Source of the DNA: Desulfovibrio sp.
GTDB taxonomy: Bacteria; Desulfobacterota; Desulfovibrionia; Desulfovibrionales; Desulfovibrionaceae
Assembly (NCBI GenBank): GCA_022837365.1
Contig: JALHHV010000013.1
Location: forward strand, 1-19,090
Length of the DNA: 19,090 nt
Reading direction: 5' to 3'
Part shown: positions 10,498 through 17,785 of the stretch, in pieces
Layout: each line of letters opens with the position of its first letter
Position numbering within the stretch: position 1 is the first letter of the stretch
The notes under the pieces: generated by a model
Told to the model about the DNA's origin: nothing
What the model saw: the letters and a program-made list of their open reading frames with translations, nothing else
Database searches by the model: none
Made by a program: the position numbers and the translations under genes

Positions 10498-10573
10498 GAT
10501 GGTCTCCGGTATGAACGGTGACGCTTCGGTCGGATGCGGGCTGTCACCGGCGGCGGGGCGGTCGGCCTGGAGG

Positions 10574-10663
10574 CTAGAACTTGCCGGGACGGAACAGGGC
10601 GTAGACAAGATAGACGAACAGGCCCGCCGCAAAGGCGATGCCGATGGCGTCGTACAGTTCCAT
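10574..10663 (-). CDS. kdpF: KdpF small stabilising subunit
   Basis: A 29-residue frame reads MELYDAIGIAFAAGLFVYLV followed by YALFRPGKF and a TAG stop. It is one transmembrane helix ending in the Arg-Pro-Gly-Lys-Phe tail typical of KdpF (YALFRPERF-like). KdpF stabilises the KdpABC complex in the inner membrane. GGAG lies 7 nt before the ATG, the same arrangement as at kdpA, and kdpA follows 76 nt downstream. A 7-bp hairpin CGCGCCC/GGGCGCG (10676-10693) ends 3 nt before this ribosome site and could affect translation of the first gene of the operon. Confidence 0.92.
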   Translation of the reverse strand: MELYDAIGIAFAAGLFVYLVYALFRPGKF

Positions 10664-10772
10664 GATGCGCTCCGGCGCGCCCGGCAGGGCGCGAGTGGGA
10701 GTGTGCGGGCGCCGTTTCCCGGGGAGGGAAGGAGGCGGACCCGGCCCGGCGGGTGCCGGACGTCACCGATGG

Positions 10773-10788
10773 AGCATGCGGCGTGCCA
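10773..10788 (-). promoter_or_regulatory. sigma-54 (-24/-12) promoter for kdpFABC
   Basis: On the minus strand the site reads TGGCACGCCGCATGCT. It matches the consensus TGGCACG-N4-TTGCW at all fixed positions but one (A for the first T of TTGC), and GG and GC are exactly 10 nt apart. The start point would be about 12 nt downstream, leaving a leader of roughly 100 nt before kdpF. An NtrC-family regulator at the far end of the same cluster provides the matching activator. Confidence 0.7.
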
Positions 10789-10950
10789 AGAAATGGCGGA
10801 AGGGGGAAAGGCTGCGAGGACGGGGTGTTGCGACGATCAGCGCGCGCGAGGAAAGTGCGAGGGGAAGGGGGGCCGGATTACCTTTTGCAACGGGGACATT
10901 TCATTTTGTAATCCCGTGGCGGCGTACCGGCAATGAAAATGACCGGGCCG

Positions 10951-11022
10951 GGTGGCAGGGGTGACAGGGAGAACATGGGTGACATGGAGAACATGGAGAA
11001 CAGGGGGACAAGGGGGGGCAGG
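10951..11022. repeat. 9-bp tandem repeat array, about 8 units
   Basis: Eight consecutive 9-mers keep phase: GGTGGCAGG, GGTGACAGG, GAGAACATG, GGTGACATG, GAGAACATG, GAGAACAGG, GGGACAAGG and GGGGCAGGG. The + strand is almost all purine with a C at fixed spacing. Units 3 and 5 are identical. It lies between the kdp and sahR promoters and is not in a credible gene, so it may be a variable-number repeat or a cluster of binding sites. Confidence 0.75.
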
Positions 11023-11065
11023 GCACGGCCACAGGGTGCGGGCCTGTATGCGCCGGAGCGGATAC

Positions 11066-11094
11066 TTGCAAATCAACTTTTCTTGATGTATGAA
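11066..11094 (+). promoter_or_regulatory. sigma-70-like promoter for sahR
   Basis: TTGCAA (11066-11071) and TATGAA (11089-11094) are separated by exactly 17 nt in a locally A/T-rich patch of otherwise very GC-rich DNA. Each hexamer matches 4 of 6 consensus bases. The start point would be near 11101, giving a leader of about 75 nt that contains a GGCGCG/CGCGCC hairpin (11122-11143). Confidence 0.6.
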
Positions 11095-11101
11095 TATCAA
11101 G
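11072..11101 (+). promoter_or_regulatory. TTGAT/ATCAA dyads, likely autoregulatory ArsR-type operator
   Basis: Two dyads share the central TTGAT: ATCAA-N6-TTGAT (11072-11087) and CTTGAT-N8-ATCAAG (11082-11101). They cover the spacer and -10 box of the sahR promoter, where a bound repressor would block transcription. ArsR-family proteins commonly bind ATCAA/TTGAT palindromes, and the gene downstream is an ArsR-family regulator, so autoregulation is the simplest reading. Confidence 0.6.
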
Positions 11102-11174
11102 GCATCCGGAAACGGTTGCCCGGCGCGAGGCGAACCGCGCGCCATCCCTTGAAAAACCTTGCGCGGGAATCCCC

Positions 11175-12104
11175 ATGTCGGCAGCACTCGACTACTTCAA
11201 GGCCCTTTCCGACGACACCCGAATGCGGCTCATGCACGTGCTGAACAAGCACGAGCTGAACGTGAACGAACTGGTCTCCATCCTCGAGATGGGCCAGTCG
11301 CGGGTGTCGCGCCATCTCAAGATCCTGACCGGGGCGGGGCTGCTGGTCTCGCGCCGCGACGGGCTGTGGGTGTTCTACGCCGCCCCGGCAGAGGGCGAGG
11401 GCCGCGACTTTCTGGACGCGGTGGCCCCGTTCATCGCCGAGGACATGACCCTACAGGGCGACATGGCCATGGCCGAGAAGATCATCGAGGAACGGGCGCT
11501 GAAGACGCGCCAGTTCTTCAACGCCATTGCCGAGGACTGGGACGAACTGAACCGCGAGGTGCTGGGCGGGTTCGACCTGGCGGGCGCCGTGGCGGATGCC
11601 ATGCCCGCTGCCGCGCCGGGCTGCCGCGTGGCCGTGGACCTGGGCTGCGGCACGGGCACCGTGCTGGAGCGCATGCTGCCCCGCGCGCAGGAGGTCATCG
11701 GCGTGGACGGTTCGCCGCGCATGCTGGAAATGGCCCGCCGCCGCCTGGCCGACGCCGGGGGGCGCGTTTCGTTGCGCATCGGCGAACTGGACCACCTGCC
11801 CCTGCGCGACGGCGAGGCTGATTTCGCGTCCATCAACATGGTGCTGCACCACCTGTCGGAGCCGGTGGCGGCCCTGCGCGAGATCGGCCGTACCCTGCGC
11901 ACCGGCGGCCTGCTGTTCATCAGCGATTTCGACCGGCACGACAACGAACGCATGCGCACCGACTATGGCGACCGCTGGCTCGGCTTCGACCGGGCCGCGC
12001 TGACGGCCCGCCTTTCCGAGGCGGGCTTTGTCGTGCGCCGGGCGGACCTGCGCGAGGTGAGCAAGGGGTTGTCGCTGCACCTGATTCTTGCCGAGAAGAC
12101 ATAG
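11175..12104 (+). CDS. sahR: ArsR-family regulator fused to SAM-dependent methyltransferase, SahR-like
   Basis: The 309-residue protein has an N-terminal ArsR winged helix (about 3-90, recognition helix near [12 protein letters not shown] at 40-51) joined to a class I methyltransferase fold. That fold has motif [10 protein letters not shown] (154-162), the acidic [12 protein letters not shown] at its second strand (about 176-187), and a MVLHHL segment (222-227). The domain order and the adjacent ahcY match SahR, described in Desulfovibrio and other Proteobacteria as a repressor of methionine/SAM-cycle genes that responds to S-adenosylhomocysteine; the methyltransferase domain then serves as the ligand-binding part. 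The symbol rests on this architecture and context. The ATG at 11175 has only a weak GGGA site. ahcY starts 119 nt downstream in the same direction. Confidence 0.85.
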   Translation: MSAALDYFKALSDDTRMRLMHVLNKHELNVNELVSILEMGQSRVSRHLKILTGAGLLVSRRDGLWVFYAAPAEGEGRDFLDAVAPFIAEDMTLQGDMAMAEKIIEERALKTRQFFNAIAEDWDELNREVLGGFDLAGAVADAMPAAAPGCRVAVDLGCGTGTVLERMLPRAQEVIGVDGSPRMLEMARRRLADAGGRVSLRIGELDHLPLRDGEADFASINMVLHHLSEPVAALREIGRTLRTGGLLFISDFDRHDNERMRTDYGDRWLGFDRAALTARLSEAGFVVRRADLREVSKGLSLHLILAEKT

Positions 12105-12115
12105 CCGGGCGCGCC

Positions 12116-12169
12116 TTGCGGCAGGACCGGCCATTGATCGGGAACCATACTCCCGCCGCTGTGCCGCAA
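12116..12169 (+). other. hairpin in the sahR-ahcY gap
   Basis: A perfect 8-bp stem TTGCGGCA (12116-12123) with TGCCGCAA (12162-12169) encloses a smaller hairpin GGGA (12140-12143) with TCCC (12151-12154) and a 7-nt loop. It lies 55 nt upstream of the ahcY start. No T run follows, and I do not see the conserved SAH-riboswitch core, so its role is unknown. Confidence 0.45.
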
Positions 12170-12223
12170 ACCAGCGCCTGACAATACGGAACAACAACAG
12201 AATCCTTCCCCACGGAGGCACAG

Positions 12224-13549
12224 ATGACCGATGCCAAGCGGGCGCAAGCCCTGGACCTTTCCCTTGCCAACAAGGTGGCCGACATGGCCCTGGCCGACTT
12301 CGGCCACAAGGAAATGCAGCTTTCCGAGCGTGAAGTGCCGGGGCTGATGGAACTCATCCGCATGTACGGCGCCAGCAAGCCGCTGAAGGGCCTGCGCGTC
12401 ACCGGCTCGCTGCACATGACCATCCAGACGGCCATGCTTATCAAGACGCTGTACGAACTGGGCGCGGACATCCGCTGGGCCTCGTGCAACATCTTTTCCA
12501 CCCAGGACCACGCGGCGGCGGCCATTGCCGATTCCGGCATGGCCAAGGTGTTTGCCTGGAAGGGCGAAACGCTGGAAGACTACTGGTGGTGCACCGAAAT
12601 GGCGCTGACCTGGCCCGACGGCGGCGGCCCCGACCTGCTGGTTGACGACGGCGGCGACGCCACCCTGATGATCCACAAGGGCGTCGAGGTGGAAAACAAC
12701 CCCGAACTGCTCAAGCAGGGCTACGACAACAAGGAATTCCAGATCATCATGGACCGCCTTGCCCTGTCGTACCAGAAGGATTCCGGCCGCTGGCAGCGCG
12801 TGGCCGCCCGCGTGCGCGGCGTTTCGGAAGAAACCACCACCGGGGTGCACCGCCTGTACCAGCTGGAGCAGGAAGGCAAGCTGCTGTTCCCGGCCATCAA
12901 TGTGAATGACTCGGTGACCAAGTCCAAGTTCGACAACCTGTACGGCTGCCGCGAGTCGCTGGCCGACGGCATCAAGCGCGCCACCGACGTGATGGTGGCG
13001 GGCAAGGTGGTGGTGGTGGCGGGCTACGGCGACGTGGGCAAGGGCTGCGCCCAGTCCATGCGCGGCTTCGGCGCGCGGGTGCTGGTGACCGAAATCGACC
13101 CCATCTGCGCCCTGCAGGCGGCCATGGAAGGCTACGAAGTGACCACCATGGAAAAGGCCGTGGAGGAAGGCGACATCTTCGTCACCGCCACCGGCAACTA
13201 CAAGGTCATCACCGGCGCGCACATGGAGGCCATGAAGGACGAGGCCATCGTCTGCAACATCGGCCATTTCGACAACGAAATCGACATGCACTACCTGGAG
13301 AACACCCCAGGCTGCACCTGCCTGAACATCAAGCCGCAGGTGGACAAGTGGACCCTGAAGTCGGGCCGCTCCATCATCGTGCTGGCCGAAGGGCGGCTGG
13401 TGAACCTGGGCTGCGCCACCGGCCACCCCAGCTTCGTCATGTCCAACAGCTTCACCAACCAGACCCTGGCCCAGATCGAACTGGCCACCAACCCCGACCT
13501 TGAACGCAAGGTGTACATCCTGCCCAAGAAGCTGGAGGCGTTACCCTGA
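12224..13549 (+). pseudogene. ahcY: S-adenosylhomocysteine hydrolase, C-terminus lost by deletion and frameshift
   Basis: AhcY splits S-adenosylhomocysteine to adenosine and homocysteine using bound NAD, clearing the product of methylation. Visible motifs are SLHMTIQTA (62-70), [12 protein letters not shown] (142-153), [13 protein letters not shown] (226-238) and the NAD-binding GYGDVGKG (267-274). ATG 12224 has GGAGG 5 nt upstream. The frame gives 441 residues, ending KKLEALP. The expected tail, with EQAEYIGVP and [11 protein letters not shown], is found immediately downstream in another frame (13546-13629). About 13 residues usually found between (of the EVARLHLxKLGV type) are missing, so a deletion of 3n+1 nt is indicated rather than a one-base error. 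The lost tail carries the conserved Lys and Tyr that reach into the NAD site of the neighbouring subunit, so the product is probably impaired. A residual role or an assembly fault remains possible. Confidence 0.85.
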
Positions 13550-13629
13550 CCACCCTGACCAGGGAGCAGGCCGAGTACATCGGCGTGCCCATGGACGGGC
13601 CGTACAAGCCGAACCATTACCGGTACTAG
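13546..13629 (+). pseudogene. ahcY: out-of-frame ahcY C-terminal remnant
   Basis: The frame shifted by one base relative to the ahcY frame encodes 27 residues, starting [15 protein letters not shown] and ending [11 protein letters not shown] before TAG. This is the characteristic C-terminus of AhcY. It has no start of its own and is read only if the ribosome changes frame. Confidence 0.85.
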
Positions 13630-13658
13630 GGTAGAAGAGGGATAGAGCGCGAATGAAA

Positions 13659-13700
13659 CCGCCTCCGGGAGGGAACTCCCGGGGGCGGCTTTGCTTTGCA
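13659..13700 (+). terminator. intrinsic terminator after ahcY
   Basis: A 13-bp GC-rich stem (13659-13671 with 13676-13688) has one G-T pair and a GGAA tetraloop, and is followed by the T-rich stretch CTTTGCTTTG. It lies 30 nt beyond the ahcY remnant stop and suits termination of the sahR-ahcY transcript. Confidence 0.75.
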
Positions 13701-13742
13701 CAGGAACAGTGTGTGCGGCAGGTTGCTGGCGTCTATTGGCGG

Positions 13743-14444
13743 CTATGAGTTCTTGCCATACCCCGCCAGCAATTCCATCATCCCCCCCGCATCCCCGGAA
13801 TCGTAGAACGCGGCCAGCCGTTGGTTGAACCGCTCCGCGTCGTTGGGGGGTATGGCGAAGGCAAGGTAGCCGTTCGCCACCAGCGCGCCCGCCATCATTA
13901 GCCAGGCGGTACGCTTGTTGCCGTCGTAGAAGAATTGATTGCGGGCCATGAACAGGAACAGGGCCAGCGCCCGCTCGCCGGGGGATGCCAGCGCATGCAG
14001 CGCGCGCACGCCGTCGTCCCAGCGTTGCGCCAGCGTTTCCGCTGGCGGTGGCACATGGGCAACGCCGCCCACGTAGACCTGTTTGGCGCGGAATACGCCC
14101 CATTCCAGCGCCTCGTCGCGCGCCACTTCCGCGTGCAGGCGGCAGGCTACCTCGCGGGTGATGGCGAAGCTGCCGTCGCCGAGCATGCCCAGCAGCACGT
14201 CCACCGCGCGGCCCATGCGCCGCACCTGGTCCAGCGCTTCCAGGCTCACTCCGCCCACGCTCTGCCCCTGCAAGATGGTCTGGGTCTGCGGCAGGGTGCA
14301 GGGAGTGTTCTCGAAGGTCTTCAGGCTGGACCACACGAAATCGGGCCGGAACTTCTTCAGGTAGAAGATGGCCTCGCGCACGTCGGCGGCGCGCGTGGTC
14401 TCGTAGTCGCCCGGCGGCCACGTGATGTCGAGTACGCTGTTCAT
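13743..14444 (-). CDS. Fic-domain protein with Gln at the catalytic His position
   Basis: The 233-residue protein is a Fic/Doc-fold protein. Fic enzymes usually transfer AMP or another phosphate-containing group to a target hydroxyl, using a motif HxFx(D/E)GN(K/G)R. Here the motif reads NQFFYDGNKRTA, with the phosphate-binding DGNKR intact but Gln in place of His. An upstream TILQGQSVGG segment may correspond to the region of the inhibitory (S/T)xxxE(G/N) helix. I recall similar NQFFxDGNKRT proteins, so the change may mark a subfamily rather than decay, but this is unverified. The ATG at 14444 is used because AGGTGA lies 5 nt upstream; a GTG at 14453 in the same frame lacks such a site. The gene stands alone between two unrelated operons on the opposite strand. 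No toxin or antitoxin partner is visible. Confidence 0.82.
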   Translation of the reverse strand: MNSVLDITWPPGDYETTRAADVREAIFYLKKFRPDFVWSSLKTFENTPCTLPQTQTILQGQSVGGVSLEALDQVRRMGRAVDVLLGMLGDGSFAITREVACRLHAEVARDEALEWGVFRAKQVYVGGVAHVPPPAETLAQRWDDGVRALHALASPGERALALFLFMARNQFFYDGNKRTAWLMMAGALVANGYLAFAIPPNDAERFNQRLAAFYDSGDAGGMMELLAGYGKNS

Positions 14445-14475
14445 TCCGTTCACCTAGCCAATCCGCCCGCACCCG

Positions 14476-14514
14476 GCAAGACGGTTCCCGCGCCCCGGCC
14501 TGTCTTGCTTTTTT
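14476..14514 (+). terminator. terminator-like hairpin upstream of dhaK
   Basis: GCAAGAC (14476-14482) pairs with GTCTTGC (14502-14508) and is followed directly by six Ts (14509-14514). The 19-nt loop can pair further. It is oriented toward dhaK, about 150 nt before its start, so it would act either on antisense transcripts across fic or as an attenuator in a dhaK leader. Confidence 0.5.
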
Positions 14515-14664
14515 GGGGCTTCTCCCGCCCCGCGCGGCCCCGCCCTGCCTTTGCGTCCACGCCCTGACGCTACCTTCTTCGCGCCGCCCCGTTCCCACCG
14601 CTTCGGAAATGGCGTATTGTCCGGGGTGACTGTCCCTAACGAACAAACCCCACGAGGCATGACC

Positions 14665-15729
<1,065 letters not shown>

Positions 15730-16084
15730 GGGTGCGCTGCGGTCTTTTTGCCCTCTGCCTTCGTCGAAGTGCCTTTTCATTCCGGTCACGTACGATAAGA
15801 GTACGCTCCCTTCATGAAAAGGCGCTTCTCCTCGGCAGAGAACAAAAATCCGCGCAGCGCACGCCGATTGCCATTGGCGTAGCGCATTTTGCAGAATGCT
15901 GACTGATGGCTTACGCGCGTTGCATGCTGACGTACCGCACCCGCACCAGAGCAGCTTCCCTTTCCGACCATGAATCCCGGTCCGGCCGGTGGCTGCGCGC
16001 CGCCCGCCGGACCGGAATCCGTCCACTCCATCCCACTGATTCACCACAGCCTTCGTCCACCATATTTCCCATAAGGACGCCCCC
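15730..16084. other. dhaK-dhaL intergenic gap
   Basis: No credible gene is seen in this 355 bp stretch. It holds the structured repeat (15743-15851), a small GCATT/AATGC hairpin near 15885, and a strong hairpin with a perfect 9-bp stem CCGGTCCGG (15977-15985) and CCGGACCGG (16007-16015). Inside that stem GGTGGC can pair with GCCGCC. No T run follows, so it may act as a processing or stability element rather than a terminator. Confidence 0.65.
15743..15851. repeat. structured palindromic repeat, copy 2
   Basis: The nested pairs are TTTTTG (15745-15750) with CAAAAA (15843-15848); CTCTGCC (15753-15759) with GGCAGAG (15834-15840); 15766-15780 with 15814-15828 (15 bp, one T-G position); and CGTAC (15789-15793) with GTACG (15801-15805) around a 7-nt loop. 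The layout, TCCGGTCACG and the closing GAACAAAAATCC match copy 1 at 5764-5871 on the same strand of the window, although the host operons run in opposite directions. Confidence 0.85.
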
Positions 16085-16717
16085 ATGCAGATCACCCGCG
16101 ACCACATCCTCACATGGCTCGCCAGGCTGGGCGAGATCATGCGCGACAACCGCACCTGGCTCACCGATCTCGACGCCGCCATCGGCGACGCCGACCACGG
16201 CATCAACATGGACCGGGGCTTCACCAAGGTGCAGGAAAAGCTGCCCGCCTTCGCGGACAAGGACATCGGCGCCATCCTCAAGGATACCGGCATGGTGCTG
16301 CTGTCCACCGTGGGCGGGGCCAGCGGCCCCCTGTACGGCACCTTCTTCATGAAGGCGGGTCTTGCCGTGGCGGGCAAGGACGCCCTGGACGCCCCCGACG
16401 TGCAGGCCCTGCTGGACGCCGGGGTGGAGGGCGTGGTCTCGCGCGGGCGGCCCGTGCTGCACGACAAGACCATGTTCGACGCCTGGAAGCCCGCCATCGA
16501 CGCCTACCGCGACACAGTGGCGGGCGGCGGCGACCTGCTCGCCGCGCTGGACGCGGCCGTTGCGGCGGCGGAAGAAGGCATGCGCGCCACCATTCCGTTG
16601 CAGGCCCGCAAGGGCCGCGCCAGCTACCTTGGCGAGCGCAGCATCGGCCACCAGGACCCCGGCGCCACCTCCACGGTGTTGCTGCTGGCCGCCCTGCGCG
16701 ACGTGGTGCGGGGGTAG
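16085..16717 (+). CDS. dhaL: dihydroxyacetone kinase ADP-binding subunit DhaL
   Basis: The 210-residue DhaL carries a tightly bound ADP that is rephosphorylated by DhaM and passes phosphate to dihydroxyacetone on DhaK. The Mg-ADP ligands D30, D35 and D37 are seen in DAAIGDADHG at the same positions as in E. coli. Nucleotide-binding segments GGASGPLYGTFF (about 77-88) and the C-terminal SIGHQDPGATST are also present. This is the full family length. ATG 16085 has AAGGA at good spacing. dhaM follows 3 nt after the stop, so the two are translationally coupled. Confidence 0.96.
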   Translation: MQITRDHILTWLARLGEIMRDNRTWLTDLDAAIGDADHGINMDRGFTKVQEKLPAFADKDIGAILKDTGMVLLSTVGGASGPLYGTFFMKAGLAVAGKDALDAPDVQALLDAGVEGVVSRGRPVLHDKTMFDAWKPAIDAYRDTVAGGGDLLAALDAAVAAAEEGMRATIPLQARKGRASYLGERSIGHQDPGATSTVLLLAALRDVVRG

Positions 16718-16720
16718 CCC

Positions 16721-17785
16721 ATGGTCGGCATCGTCGTCGTCACGCACAGCGCCATGCTGGGGCAGGGCGTGAAGGAACTGGCGGAACAGATGACGCAGGG
16801 CCGCGTGCCGCTGGCCGTGGCGGGCGGCATCGAAGATCCGGACCACCCCATCGGCACCGACCCCGTGCGGGTCATGGCCGCCATAGAGGAAGTGCAGCAG
16901 GGCGACGGCGTGCTGGTGCTGATGGACCTCGGCAGCGCGCTGATGAGCGCGGAAACCGCGCTGGACCTGCTGCCGCCCGAGGTGGCGGCGCAGGTGCGGC
17001 TGTGCCCGGCCCCGCTGGTGGAAGGGGTGATGGCCGCCGCCGTGCAGGCGTCCATCGGGGCCGACCTCGACACCGTGCTGCGCGAGGCGCAGTCCGCCCT
17101 GGCCGTGAAGGCGGAACTGCTGGGCATGCCCCTGCCCCGAGAGGGCGCGCCCGGCGGGGCGGACGAGGCGGCATCCCCGGCGGCGGCAGCCGCCCCGGAA
17201 GCCAGCCATGAACTGACCCTGATGGTGCCCAACCGCCTGGGGCTGCACGCCCGGCCCGCCGCGCGCATCGTCACCGCCCTTGGCCCGTTCGTGGCCGACG
17301 TGCAGTTGGCGCGCGGCGAGCGGATGGTGTCCGCCCGCTCGGTGAACCGCATCGCCACGCTGGCCGTGCGGGGCGGCGAGACCATAACCTTCCGGGCCAC
17401 CGGGGCGGACGCCGCGCAGGCCCTGAAGGCGCTGGCCGATCTGGCGGCGGAGAACTTCGGCGATGCGCCCGACGCGTCCGGCTCGTCCGCTGCAACGGGC
17501 ACGGCGGCGCGCGGGAAGGCCGGAGCCACGGCCGCCCCAGCCGCAAAAGGCGGCGTGCCCGCCTCGCCGGGCGTCGCCGTGGGGCCTGTCGCGTGGCATC
17601 ATCCGGCCTTCGACGCGCCCCCGCCGGACCTCGCGGCGGGCGCACCGCCGCCGTGGCGGGCAAGCAGGAGGCGGAAATCTTCGTCATGCACCGTCTGCTG
17701 CTGGACGACGCCACCATCGCCGGGGACGCTCGCCAGCGCATCGCAGAGCGGCGCGAGCCCGCCGAGGCGGCCTGGTACGCAGTGA
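16721..17785 (+). CDS. dhaM: DhaM, EIIA and HPr part, frameshifted into its EI domain
   Basis: DhaM passes phosphate from PEP to DhaL-bound ADP. This frame has the mannose-type EIIA domain (1-135) with active-site H9 in VVTHS, an Ala-rich linker, and an HPr domain (about 164-245) with active His176 in NRLGLHARPAA. It then begins an EI domain (GVPASPGVAVGP at 278-289). After codon 307 (17641) the residues become Arg/Ser/Pro-rich and unlike any EI; the EI sequence resumes in the next frame. Between DLAAG and AGKQEAEIF about 25 residues of the usual EI N-terminal helix are missing, so a deletion of 3n+1 nt, not a single-base error, is the best explanation. As written, the product would be EIIA-HPr with about 48 aberrant residues, unable to draw phosphate directly from PEP without a separate EI. 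Confidence 0.85.
   Translation: MVGIVVVTHSAMLGQGVKELAEQMTQGRVPLAVAGGIEDPDHPIGTDPVRVMAAIEEVQQGDGVLVLMDLGSALMSAETALDLLPPEVAAQVRLCPAPLVEGVMAAAVQASIGADLDTVLREAQSALAVKAELLGMPLPREGAPGGADEAASPAAAAAPEASHELTLMVPNRLGLHARPAARIVTALGPFVADVQLARGERMVSARSVNRIATLAVRGGETITFRATGADAAQALKALADLAAENFGDAPDASGSSAATGTAARGKAGATAAPAAKGGVPASPGVAVGPVAWHHPAFDAPPPDLAAGAPPPWRASRRRKSSSCTVCCWTTPPSPGTLASASQSGASPPRRPGTQ

Larger units (their letters stand above)
10664..11174. other. divergent kdpF / sahR control region
   Basis: No convincing gene is seen in these 511 bp. From the kdp side outward it holds a hairpin next to the kdpF ribosome site, the sigma-54-type promoter at 10773-10788, an A/T-richer patch with inverted repeats (GGATTAC/GTAATCC at 10875 and 10908; TCATTTT/AAAATGA at 10901 and 10936) that could be activator sites, the 9-bp tandem repeats at 10951-11022, and the sahR promoter with its dyads at 11066-11101. 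Confidence 0.7.

Noticed and set aside
6376..10521. A 1381-residue + strand frame across kdpC, kdpB and kdpA
   Set aside because: It is antisense to three well-recognised kdp genes, rich in His/Gln/Gly/Arg and without domains, as expected for a shadow frame in GC-rich DNA.
10882..10900. Possible sigma-54 site around TTGC on the minus strand near the A/T-rich patch upstream of kdpF
   Set aside because: TTGC is present but no GG lies 10 nt upstream.
10837..11187. Small minus-strand frames over the 9-bp repeats, giving Cys/His/Pro/Ser or Val/Leu/His repeats
   Set aside because: They exist only because the 9-bp period keeps any frame open; no ribosome site, and they run into the sahR promoter and gene.
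12105..12223. SAH riboswitch upstream of ahcY
   Set aside because: The conserved GAGGAGCG-type and closing CCAGGCUC-type core segments are not found.
13531..13560. Programmed ribosomal frameshift in ahcY
   Set aside because: No slippery heptamer is seen, and about 13 conserved residues are missing at the junction, which a frameshift alone would not explain.
15913..15933. sigma-54-like TGGC...TTGCA in the dhaK-dhaL gap
   Set aside because: GG and GC are 12 nt apart instead of the required 10.
15786..16031. A minus-strand frame of 81 residues in the dhaK-dhaL gap, ending in the structured repeat
   Set aside because: The equivalent frame in the other repeat copy is interrupted by a stop and no ribosome site is seen; conservation follows base pairing rather than codons.
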